A stretch of 5,694 nt of DNA from Ignavibacteriales bacterium (GTDB taxonomy: Bacteria > Bacteroidota > Ignavibacteria > Ignavibacteriales > Ignavibacteriaceae). The translations under genes were made by a program, and so were the position numbers. The notes under the pieces were generated by a model, which worked only from the letters and a program-made list of their open reading frames with translations, did no database searches and was not told where the DNA came from. This document shows positions 1 to 5,481 of this stretch, one piece after another (position 1 is the first letter of the stretch; the number at the start of each line of letters is the position of its first letter). The stretch covers positions 1 through 5,694 of the forward strand of contig JAGUXE010000225.1 of NCBI GenBank assembly GCA_020061995.1, written 5' to 3'.

Positions 1-1233
1 ATACTAAATGCATTACGTTTTCAATTGGGAGATGATGTTTTTCAAAATGTAATTCGAGAATATGTTAAACGTTATCAATATAAAAATGCAGATACAGAAA
101 ATTTCAGATTGGTAGCTGAAAATGTAAGTATGAAGAAATTAGGAAAGTTTTTTGATCAATGGGTTTATAGCGGTGGATATCCAATCTTCAAAATTTCATC
201 CCTTTATGAACCTTCAAAAAGAAAGTATTATATAACAGTTGAACAAACTCAAACGATAAATAATGTTGTCCCTCTATTCGAAACACCAATATTAATAGAG
301 TACATTTCTGCGAGAGAAAAATTTAGTAAAACGATTTTTATCACAAAAAAAATAGAGACATTTGAATTCGATGCTCCAGCTTATCCAAATTATTTCAGAT
401 TCAATAAGAACATTAACATTCCCTGCAAGATAGAATTCAATCGAAGTTTTGAGGAGATAAGTTATCAGTTATTAAATGATGACGATATTTATGGAAGAAT
501 TGAGACTGCTCAATTAATTTCTTCATTCAGTAAAAAAGCAGTTCTCCCCCTTTTTGAAGCAATCAAAACAGACCGCTTTTATGGCGTTAGAATTGCAGCT
601 CTTGAAGCATTGCAAAATATAGGGGGTGAGTATGTTTTTGACCCGATTTATTATGCTTCATCAGATAGAGACGGCAGAGTTAGAGAAGCTGCCGTTAAAG
701 CTCTTGCAATTTTTCCAGCCGAAAGGGTAAATAAATTATTAAAATCAATTTATGAAAAAGATAAAAATGATTACGTGAGAGCCGCTGCATTAGTCTCATT
801 GGCAAAAATTAAGGATGCGGGGGCATATTTCTATTTGCAACGTGCATTAAATGTAATTTCTCACCAACACATAATTAGAAAAGCCTCATTTGAAGGATTC
901 ACAATTCTCGCTGATGCACGTGCATTACCTTTAGCTAAAGAATACATTAATTACAAACACAATTTAGGCGGAATGTATTTTCATGAAAGTGAGATATTGA
1001 ATTTCGCAACCGTCATGGCACAGTCAAATAGAAAAGAAGTAATCGAAATTGTTTCCGCCGGCTTGAATAATCCCTTTTTTAGAGTAAGAAACCAGGCGGC
1101 ATCATTATTAATAAAGATCAATGGAGTGGAAGCTCTTCCTTTACTAAAAAATATTTACGAAAAGGAAAGACGTTCATTCGTAAAAGAACAACTTAAAAGA
1201 AGTATACAATCACTGACGGAAGTCAATGAATAA
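1..1233 (+). CDS. M1-family metallopeptidase-like protein with C-terminal HEAT repeats (5'-truncated)
   Basis: The reading frame is open from base 1, so the N-terminus lies outside the window; the TTG at 25 is only an internal codon. The first visible residues (ILNALRFQLGDDVF, then REYVKRY and, at about visible residues 50-61, FFDQWVYSGGYP) match the conserved end of the M1 aminopeptidase catalytic/helical region, where a 'LR..lGd..F' helix is followed by 'FF.qWvy..G.P'. A beta-rich segment (about 62-145) follows. From about 155 to 405 there are repeated amphipathic helix pairs with HEAT-like signatures such as VRIAALEALQNIG, VREAAVKALAIF and VRAAALVSLAKI. The catalytic HExxH motif, distal Glu and GAMEN motif would lie upstream, so activity cannot be judged; a non-catalytic paralogue remains possible. 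Family members are zinc aminopeptidases releasing N-terminal residues from peptides. No clear terminator separates it from the next gene, 47 nt downstream, so co-transcription is possible. Confidence 0.85.
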   Translation: MLNALRFQLGDDVFQNVIREYVKRYQYKNADTENFRLVAENVSMKKLGKFFDQWVYSGGYPIFKISSLYEPSKRKYYITVEQTQTINNVVPLFETPILIEYISAREKFSKTIFITKKIETFEFDAPAYPNYFRFNKNINIPCKIEFNRSFEEISYQLLNDDDIYGRIETAQLISSFSKKAVLPLFEAIKTDRFYGVRIAALEALQNIGGEYVFDPIYYASSDRDGRVREAAVKALAIFPAERVNKLLKSIYEKDKNDYVRAAALVSLAKIKDAGAYFYLQRALNVISHQHIIRKASFEGFTILADARALPLAKEYINYKHNLGGMYFHESEILNFATVMAQSNRKEVIEIVSAGLNNPFFRVRNQAASLLIKINGVEALPLLKNIYEKERRSFVKEQLKRSIQSLTEVNE

Positions 1234-1280
1234 AATCGCAAAATATTTTGAAATAAATTTAGATTTTTACGGAGTTAACA

Positions 1281-2387
1281 ATGAAATATCTCATTACAAT
1301 TATGATTTTAATATCTTTTCACGTAAATGCACAACAGGCAAATGATTACTTCCCTTCTGATACGGGATATGTATGGTATTTCAAAACTATCGCATTGGAT
1401 ACTTTAAATAATGAAGTTGATTCACTTTCATTTTTTCAAGTTGATTCATTTGCAACTGTAGCTTCATATCAGGATAAAACAGCGAATATAATTCTCTCTA
1501 AAACCGGAACTGAAAATAGTTTGCAGTTTCAACCTTATCTTGATTCCTCATATATAAATCTTGATGGCTCAACAGGAAACGTTTTTTTCAATATTCCGAA
1601 TCTTGATTCATTAACATCCGGTTTTGATTCTCTTTTTGGGGACATCTCTTCATTTTATAATCTGTTAAAATCATTTGAAGGATGGTACTCTATCTATAAA
1701 TTTCAATCAACTGTAAATTTGGAATATCAAATATTTAAATATGATACCACAATTACAATCGATACTCTTGTTCTTCCACTCCGTTTCGAGTTACGGGGTA
1801 AAAGACTGACAGACAAAACTCTTCAAACTCAAATAGGTCTTTTTGATTGCAAAACATTTTTACAAACTTTCAGAGTCTCCTATTTAGTTGCGTTGCCTCC
1901 GCCTCTACCTGCATTGACAATTCCATTGATTACTTTTAGAGATTCCATCTGGATTGCTCCACATAAGTGGATTGTTCAATCAATTATCCCATCAACAGTT
2001 TTAGATTTAACATATTTACAACTTGGTTCTTTTTCTATTCCCGGTTCAAAAACTGTAATAATTCCCGAGGTGATTGCTTCCGTTAAGAACGATGAGCAAA
2101 AAGTCGATTATTTCGATTTAGCTCAGAATTATCCAAATCCGTTTAATCCTATTACTAAATTCAGTTTCTCGATTCCGGAACTCTCTTCACCTATTTCAAA
2201 TGTGACTTTGAGGATATACGATATTCTTGGTAATGAAATCGTGACTTTACTTAATGAACCTAAAACAATCGGTAACTATGAAATAACTTTCGATGCAAAT
2301 CAGTATGGATTATCGAGCGGAGTTTACTTCTATAAATTGCAATCCGGTAATTTCTTAGCTGTTAAAAAATTTGTTTTGATGAAGTAG
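1281..2387 (+). CDS. Secreted protein of unknown function with type IX secretion C-terminal sorting domain
   Basis: 368 residues. The N-terminus (MKYLITIMILISFHVNA, then QQ) is a typical Sec signal peptide with a probable cleavage after residue 17. The last ~86 residues (283-368) form a Por/T9SS type A sorting domain. It opens with NYPNPFNP, followed by alternating beta strands (FSFSIPE; VTLRIYDILGNEI), then GLSSGVYFYKLQSG and a basic end, FVLMK. By family knowledge such domains direct proteins across the outer membrane through the type IX system, usually with C-terminal cleavage and surface attachment or release. The body (18-270) is rich in Asp, Ser, Phe and aromatic residues, has a proline run near 206-210 (PPPLP), and matches no domain I recognise; no enzyme motif is evident. 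It has a single cysteine (C190). The start is supported by GGAG at 1271-1274, six bases before the ATG. The next gene, rnhC, begins 18 nt after the stop. Secretion route is confident; function is unknown. Confidence 0.9.
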   Translation: MKYLITIMILISFHVNAQQANDYFPSDTGYVWYFKTIALDTLNNEVDSLSFFQVDSFATVASYQDKTANIILSKTGTENSLQFQPYLDSSYINLDGSTGNVFFNIPNLDSLTSGFDSLFGDISSFYNLLKSFEGWYSIYKFQSTVNLEYQIFKYDTTITIDTLVLPLRFELRGKRLTDKTLQTQIGLFDCKTFLQTFRVSYLVALPPPLPALTIPLITFRDSIWIAPHKWIVQSIIPSTVLDLTYLQLGSFSIPGSKTVIIPEVIASVKNDEQKVDYFDLAQNYPNPFNPITKFSFSIPELSSPISNVTLRIYDILGNEIVTLLNEPKTIGNYEITFDANQYGLSSGVYFYKLQSGNFLAVKKFVLMK

Positions 2388-2405
2388 GAATCTAGATAAA
2401 TAAAT

Positions 2406-3305
2406 ATGGAACAAAATGCACTTCTAAGAATTAATACAATTATAAATCAAATTGGAGAAACTGGTTTTAAAGGCACCCCTCCAAAAAAAGGAAACTATTG
2501 TTTTTTTTCTGATATTAGAATTAATGGTGATACATATAAAATTCTTGTTTATTTCGGAAAGAAAGGTTTAAAAACAGTTCTCCAGGGAGATGCTAAATCT
2601 GATACATATAACAAAATATCTGAGATTATATTCGGGAAAACTCTATTTGAAAACCATGCAGAAAAAGTAATAGAACCCGATGAATATATAGGAACAGATG
2701 AATCAGGTAAGGGGGATTATTTCGGCCCTTTGGTTATTGCGGGAGCTTTTATAAATACATCAATAAAAGCTAAACTTCCATTAAAGGAGATTAAAGATAG
2801 TAAACTGTTAACCGATGAGATGATTTTGAAACTTGCTCCCCGTCTACGTAAAATTCTTGATGATAAATTCGATGTGGTTATGATTACTCCGCAAAAATAT
2901 AATCAACTATATCAAAGTTTTAATAATCTTAATAAACTTTTAGCCTGGGGACATTCAACAGTAATTGAGAATGTTCTTAATAAGCGGAATACAAAAACTG
3001 TGATTAGTGATAAATTCGCAGATGATCGTCTTATCCTCAATGCTTTAAAAGAAAAAGGTAAACTAGTTGAGTTAATTCAAACTACCAAAGCAGAACGATT
3101 TCTGGGTGTTGCAATTGCGTCAATAATAGCGCGTGAAAAGTTTTTACATTGGTTCATAAATGTTAAAAAGAAATTAAATATCACTCTTCCAAAGGGAGCT
3201 TCTTCAATTGTTAATAAAACGGCAAAAGAATTGGCAACTAAGCATGGGAAAGAATATCTTGAAAATCTTGTAAAACTTCATTTCAAGATTACCAAAGAAA
3301 TATGA
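2406..3305 (+). CDS. rnhC: Ribonuclease HIII
   Basis: 299 residues, the usual length for RNase HIII, which cuts the RNA strand of RNA-DNA hybrids such as R-loops and replication primers in the cytoplasm. Residues 1 to about 88 correspond to the N-terminal TBP-like substrate-binding domain that separates HIII from HII. The catalytic domain opens with GTDESGKGDYFGPLV (96-110), carrying the first two metal-binding acids D98 and E99. The third is D202 in the segment ISDKFAD. The fourth is probably E230 in TKAERF, just before the conserved ASIIARE helix (238-244), giving a DEDE rather than DEDD set; this last assignment is from alignment by eye. No other in-frame ATG lies nearby. The ribosome site is poor: AGGAA at 2386-2390 overlaps the upstream stop and sits 15 nt from the ATG. 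Translation may rely on coupling to the upstream gene, which ends 18 nt before. A perfect AT-rich palindrome covers the stop codon. Confidence 0.93.
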   Translation: MEQNALLRINTIINQIGETGFKGTPPKKGNYCFFSDIRINGDTYKILVYFGKKGLKTVLQGDAKSDTYNKISEIIFGKTLFENHAEKVIEPDEYIGTDESGKGDYFGPLVIAGAFINTSIKAKLPLKEIKDSKLLTDEMILKLAPRLRKILDDKFDVVMITPQKYNQLYQSFNNLNKLLAWGHSTVIENVLNKRNTKTVISDKFADDRLILNALKEKGKLVELIQTTKAERFLGVAIASIIAREKFLHWFINVKKKLNITLPKGASSIVNKTAKELATKHGKEYLENLVKLHFKITKEI

Positions 3306-3317
3306 AAATATTTTCAT
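3302..3317. repeat. Perfect 16-bp AT-rich palindrome overlapping the rnhC stop codon
   Basis: ATGAAAATATTTTCAT is its own reverse complement and includes the TGA stop of rnhC (3303-3305). An alternative hairpin pairs AAATATTTT (3306-3314) with AAAATATTT (3323-3331) across an 8-nt loop. Neither is followed by a T-run, so I do not call a terminator. The A/T tract (about 3305-3331) also lies directly upstream of the tRNA promoter and could serve as an UP-like element. Such palindromes are not rare in AT-rich DNA. Confidence 0.4.
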
Positions 3318-3332
3318 TGAAAAAAATATTTG

Positions 3333-3363
3333 TTGCAAAATAGAGGAAATACTACTATATTTG
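3333..3363 (+). promoter_or_regulatory. Bacteroidota-type promoter for tRNA-Asp
   Basis: TATATTTG at 3356-3363 matches the known Bacteroidota -7 consensus TAnnTTTG exactly. Twenty bases upstream is TTG (3333-3335, in the context TTTGTTG), matching the -33 TTTG/TTG element at the usual spacing of about 19-21. A second candidate TTTG at 3329-3332 gives a longer spacer of 23. Transcription would start near 3370, giving a leader of roughly 30 nt before the tRNA. An A/T-rich tract sits immediately upstream. The assignment rests on sequence match and position only. Confidence 0.6.
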
Positions 3364-3399
3364 ATACTCAAATTTGATTTTTGAAATATTTAACCTTTT

Positions 3400-3474
3400 G
3401 GGGTCGTAGTTCAGTTTGGTTAGAACGCCTGCCTGTCACGCAGGAGGTCGCGAGTTCGAGTCTCGTCGGCCCCG
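3400..3474 (+). tRNA. tRNA-Asp (anticodon GTC)
   Basis: A full cloverleaf can be drawn. The acceptor stem pairs GGGGTCG (3400-3406) with CGGCCCC (3467-3473), with one T:G wobble. The D stem pairs GTTC (3409-3412) with GAAC (3423-3426) around a loop containing GG. The anticodon stem pairs CCTGC (3428-3432) with GCAGG (3440-3444), and the loop CTGTCAC carries anticodon GTC at 3435-3437. The T stem pairs GCGAG (3450-3454) with CTCGT (3462-3466) around TTCGAGT. The discriminator base at 3474 is G, as expected for tRNA-Asp. CCA is not encoded (the next bases are CAA), so it would be added by the CCA-adding enzyme. The gene stands alone between its own promoter and terminator. It decodes GAC and GAU. 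Confidence 0.98.
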
Positions 3475-3475
3475 C

Positions 3476-3500
3476 AAACTCTTCAAAATGGAGAGTTTTT
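3476..3500 (+). terminator. Intrinsic terminator of the tRNA-Asp gene
   Basis: AAACTCTTC (3476-3484) pairs with GGAGAGTTT (3490-3498), nine pairs including one T:G, around a five-base AAAAT loop. The 3' arm runs into a T-tract (3496-3500). The hairpin begins one base after the discriminator-adjacent base, so it also fixes the 3' end left for tRNA trimming. The T-run is short, so efficiency may be moderate. Confidence 0.72.
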
Positions 3501-3627
3501 ATATATCCAGAACTTCATATTAATTTATACATCAGTTTCATTGACGTAATCATCTTTATCTCATCGGAACCCCTACATTAGTATTCTGGATCAATAATTT
3601 AATATATCATAATATACAAGGAACAAC
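3501..3627 (+). other. Leader/intergenic region upstream of the RRM gene
   Basis: These 127 AT-rich bases lie between the tRNA terminator and the RRM start codon. I find no convincing promoter: TTGACG at 3541-3546 resembles a sigma-70 -35 box but has no -10 at a usable spacing, and no good TAnnTTTG is present. The region holds an 8-bp inverted repeat (3505-3512 and 3584-3591) and ends in the AAGGA ribosome site at 3618-3622. The transcript start, and hence the leader length, cannot be fixed from sequence. Confidence 0.5.
3505..3591. repeat. Spaced inverted repeat ATCCAGAA / TTCTGGAT
   Basis: ATCCAGAA (3505-3512) and TTCTGGAT (3584-3591) are exact reverse complements separated by 71 nt. Pairing would close a large loop in any transcript spanning both, ending 36 nt before the RRM start codon. 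An 8-bp match in a region this size can arise by chance, so its significance is uncertain. Confidence 0.35.
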
Positions 3628-3963
3628 ATGAACATTTTTGTAGGAAATCTTGCCAAAGATGTAACTGATGACGATCTTCAAAATTTATTCAACGAATACG
3701 GAAGCGTTAAAAGCGTGAAAGTTATCAGAGATTTATTCTCAGGTGAATCAAAAGGATTCGGCTTTATTGAAATGCCGGGTTTAAGCGAAGCTCAAAAAGC
3801 TATTAATGCACTCAATACAGTTGATGTTAAGGGTAAAAAAATTACCGTTAACGAAGCTCGTCCAAAAACTGATAAAAGACCAGGTGGCGGTAGTGGCGGC
3901 GGAAGAGGCCAAGGACGCGGTAACACCGGTGGTTCAAGTAGCGGCGGCGGAAGACGTTGGTAA
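3628..3963 (+). CDS. RRM RNA-binding protein with glycine/arginine-rich tail
   Basis: 111 residues: one RNA recognition motif plus a low-complexity tail, the architecture of small bacterial RNA-binding proteins known from cyanobacteria (Rbp) and many Bacteroidota. RNP2 is IFVGNL (3-8) and RNP1 is KGFGFIEM (42-49). The aromatic residues F4, F44 and F46 sit where they stack on RNA bases. The fold ends near 78 (KKITVNEARP). Residues 85-111 are almost only Gly, Arg and Ser with RGQGRG and two SGGGR units, ending RRW, and resemble eukaryotic RGG tails. It presumably binds single-stranded RNA in the cytoplasm; relatives have been linked to cold response and mRNA handling, but the target here is unknown. 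The start is fixed by AAGGA (3618-3622) five bases upstream and by RNP2 beginning at residue 3. The gene is monocistronic, ending at a strong terminator. The GC-rich tail codons stand out from the AT-rich surroundings because GGN and CGN codons dominate. Confidence 0.96.
   Translation: MNIFVGNLAKDVTDDDLQNLFNEYGSVKSVKVIRDLFSGESKGFGFIEMPGLSEAQKAINALNTVDVKGKKITVNEARPKTDKRPGGGSGGGRGQGRGNTGGSSSGGGRRW
3892..3954 (+). repeat. In-frame direct repeat in the glycine-rich tail
   Basis: AGTGGCGGCGGAAGA (3892-3906) and AGCGGCGGCGGAAGA (3940-3954) match at 14 of 15 bases, are 48 nt apart and in frame, and each encodes SGGGR (residues 89-93 and 105-109). This suggests the tail grew by duplication or slippage and may vary in length between strains. 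Confidence 0.65.
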
Positions 3964-3984
3964 TCTGAAGTTATCAGAATTTTC

Positions 3985-4020
3985 AAAAATGACACCCCTT
4001 AAAAGGTGTCATTTTTTTTT
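3985..4020 (+). terminator. Intrinsic terminator of the RRM gene
   Basis: AATGACACC (3988-3996) pairs with GGTGTCATT (4005-4013) around the 8-nt loop CCTTAAAA. The stem extends further by A:T pairs between the A-run at 3985-3987 and the T-run. Nine consecutive T follow (4012-4020). The 5' A-run gives five T on the opposite strand, so weak bidirectional action is possible, although no convergent gene is seen. Confidence 0.92.
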
Positions 4021-4157
4021 GTCCCTACTTTCGAATTTACTTCCGACCAATCAACTTGGTGCCACCCCTAATCATATCGATTTAATAATTACTTTATATG
4101 AATTGAAAGAATTGAATTAATAATTTTATTATATTTCAGTACAGTATAATAAATTTT
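4021..4157 (+). other. Intergenic region upstream of glgC, promoter not resolved
   Basis: About 137 AT-rich bases between the RRM terminator and the glgC ribosome site. Since a strong terminator precedes it, a glgC promoter should lie here. The best candidates are TATATTTC at 4130-4137, one base off the Bacteroidota TAnnTTTG element but lacking a TTG at the right spacing (TTG occurs at 4103 and 4112), and TATAAT at 4145-4150, which lacks a -35 and would start the transcript almost at the ribosome site. A small hairpin, ACCAA/TTGGT (4046-4060), is also present. No coding signal is seen. Confidence 0.45.
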
Positions 4158-4165
4158 AGGAGGAG
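4158..4165 (+). promoter_or_regulatory. Strong Shine-Dalgarno site of glgC
   Basis: AGGAGGAG contains the full AGGAGG core (4158-4163), six bases before the ATG at 4170. It is the best ribosome site in the window and selects 4170 over the GTG at 4173 and the in-frame ATG at codon 15. Many Bacteroidota genes lack such a sequence, so efficient translation of glgC is suggested. Confidence 0.85.
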
Positions 4166-4169
4166 CGTT

Positions 4170-5411
4170 ATGGTGTTTCCCGGTTCTTCAATCTTACGAG
4201 ATACAGTAACAATGATTTTAGCCGGAGGACAAGGCGAGAGGCTTTTTCCTTTAACTGCACAAAGAAGTAAACCGGCTGTCCCCTTCGGCGGAAAATATCG
4301 CATTATCGACTACACATTATCTAATTGTTTAAATTCAGGTTTAAGACGTATTTATGTCTTAGTTCAGTACAAATCGGATTCACTAAATCAACATATTTTT
4401 GAGGCTTGGAGTATATTTAACCCCGAATTAGCAGAGTTCATCTTTTCCGTTCCACCACAACGCAAAATGAATAATGATTGGTATTTAGGAACTGCAAATG
4501 CAATTTATCAAAACCTTAATCTAATCTCGACTGAAAGAAAATGTCAATGGGTATTATTGTTAAGTGGTGACCATATTTATAAGATGGATTACTTGAAAAT
4601 GCTGCAATATCACAATGATGTGAAAGCAGATTTAACAATGGCTTGCATTGATGTCCCGGTTGATGAAGCGAACCGTTTCGGAATTGTAAGTTGTGATGAT
4701 AATCTTAGAGTAAAGGATTTTATTGAAAAACCTGATAATCCACCTGAAATACCGGGAAGTCCCGGGTTTTCTTTTGTAAATATGGCAATTTATGTTTTCA
4801 ATGCAAATGTATTGAGAGATGTTTTACTTGAGATGCAGAGTAAAAAAATTCCAAATCACGATTTTGGTAATGATGTTATTCCTTATATGGTTAAGCAAGA
4901 CATGAATGTAAGGGCTTATCAGTTTTATGATGAAAACAAGAAAAACAAACCATACTGGAAAGACATTGGAACAATTGACAGTTATTATGAAGCAAGCATG
5001 GATCTAATAAGTATAAATCCGGAATTCAATATGTACGATTTAAGCTGGCCTATCAGAACTTATCAACACCAGTTCCCCCCTGCAAAAACAGTCTCTCATG
5101 AAGGTGAAAGAATTGGACGAACTCTTAATTCTCTGATATGTGATGGGACAATCGTTTCAGGTGGATTGGTTGAACGGTCAATAATTGGTGCCAATGTAAG
5201 AGTGAACAGTTACTCTTATATAACTGATTCAATTGTTTCGAACAATTGTAATATTGGAAGAAAAGCAAGAATTCGCCGAGCAATAATTGATAAGAATGTG
5301 AATGTGCCTGAAGGTTATGAAATTGGTTTTGATCCAACTGAGGATAAAAAGAAATTCACAGTCACTGAATCCGGTATAGTAGTAATACCTAAAAATTGTA
5401 TTTTAAAATAA
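4170..5411 (+). CDS. glgC: Glucose-1-phosphate adenylyltransferase (ADP-glucose pyrophosphorylase)
   Basis: 413 residues, typical for GlgC, which makes ADP-glucose and pyrophosphate from ATP and glucose-1-phosphate, the committed step of bacterial glycogen synthesis; it acts as a cytoplasmic tetramer. The N-terminal nucleotidyltransferase domain shows the nucleotide loop LAGGQGERLFPLT (17-29), then SKPAVPFGGKYRIIDYTLSN (33-52), SGDHIYKMDY (132-141) with catalytic D134, FIEKP (184-188) with K187 at the place of the E. coli glucose-1-phosphate-binding lysine, and YWKDIGTIDSYYEA (262-275) with the metal-associated D265. From about 290 to the end is the left-handed beta-helix domain (IVSGGLVERSIIGANVRV; CNIGRKARIRRAIID) used for allostery and tetramerisation. 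Residues important in this family appear intact, so it should be active; effector preference cannot be read by eye. No glgA, glgB or glgP is adjacent. It stands alone between two terminators, with a strong ribosome site. Confidence 0.97.
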   Translation: MVFPGSSILRDTVTMILAGGQGERLFPLTAQRSKPAVPFGGKYRIIDYTLSNCLNSGLRRIYVLVQYKSDSLNQHIFEAWSIFNPELAEFIFSVPPQRKMNNDWYLGTANAIYQNLNLISTERKCQWVLLLSGDHIYKMDYLKMLQYHNDVKADLTMACIDVPVDEANRFGIVSCDDNLRVKDFIEKPDNPPEIPGSPGFSFVNMAIYVFNANVLRDVLLEMQSKKIPNHDFGNDVIPYMVKQDMNVRAYQFYDENKKNKPYWKDIGTIDSYYEASMDLISINPEFNMYDLSWPIRTYQHQFPPAKTVSHEGERIGRTLNSLICDGTIVSGGLVERSIIGANVRVNSYSYITDSIVSNNCNIGRKARIRRAIIDKNVNVPEGYEIGFDPTEDKKKFTVTESGIVVIPKNCILK

Positions 5412-5437
5412 TCTTGATATTATTTTTTATCTATTAG

Positions 5438-5467
5438 GAAGCCCCTTTTTATCGGGGCTTCTTTTTT
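5438..5467 (+). terminator. Intrinsic terminator of glgC
   Basis: GAAGCCCC (5438-5445) pairs perfectly with GGGGCTTC (5454-5461) around the 8-nt loop TTTTTATC, followed by six T (5462-5467). It lies 26 nt after the glgC stop and ends 14 nt before the uvrC start codon. There is no T-run on the opposite strand, so it acts only for rightward transcription. Confidence 0.93.
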
Positions 5468-5481
5468 AGATAGAGGTTTTT

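Noticed and set aside
25..27. TTG as the real start of the first gene
   Set aside because: The frame is open upstream to base 1 and the preceding residues (ILNALRFQ) continue the conserved M1 helix, so this is an internal codon.
3302..3331. AT-only hairpin after rnhC as a terminator
   Set aside because: The stem has almost no G:C pairs and is not followed by a T-run, so termination is not supported.
3541..3546. TTGACG resembling a sigma-70 -35 box upstream of the RRM gene
   Set aside because: The bases 17 nt downstream (TCGGAA) are not a -10 element, and this lineage appears to use a different promoter consensus.
3381..3581. A 66-codon forward open frame containing residues like GRSSVWLERLPVTQEVASSSLVG
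   Set aside because: It is a translation of the tRNA-Asp gene and its terminator, a well-known artefact; there is no ribosome site and it overlaps a certain RNA gene.
3792..3995. Reverse-strand open frame rich in proline and leucine
   Set aside because: It is the complement of the glycine-rich RRM tail; proline is simply antisense to GGN codons. No start signals.
3806..4120. Forward open frame in another phase running past the RRM gene
   Set aside because: It overlaps the RRM coding region, crosses its strong terminator and has no ribosome site or recognisable motif.
4145..4150. Perfect TATAAT upstream of glgC
   Set aside because: There is no -35 or -33 element at a usable distance and the start would fall at the ribosome site; in AT-rich DNA this hexamer is expected by chance.
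5125..5337. Reverse-strand open frame inside glgC
   Set aside because: It lies wholly within the well-supported glgC beta-helix domain and has no features of a real gene.
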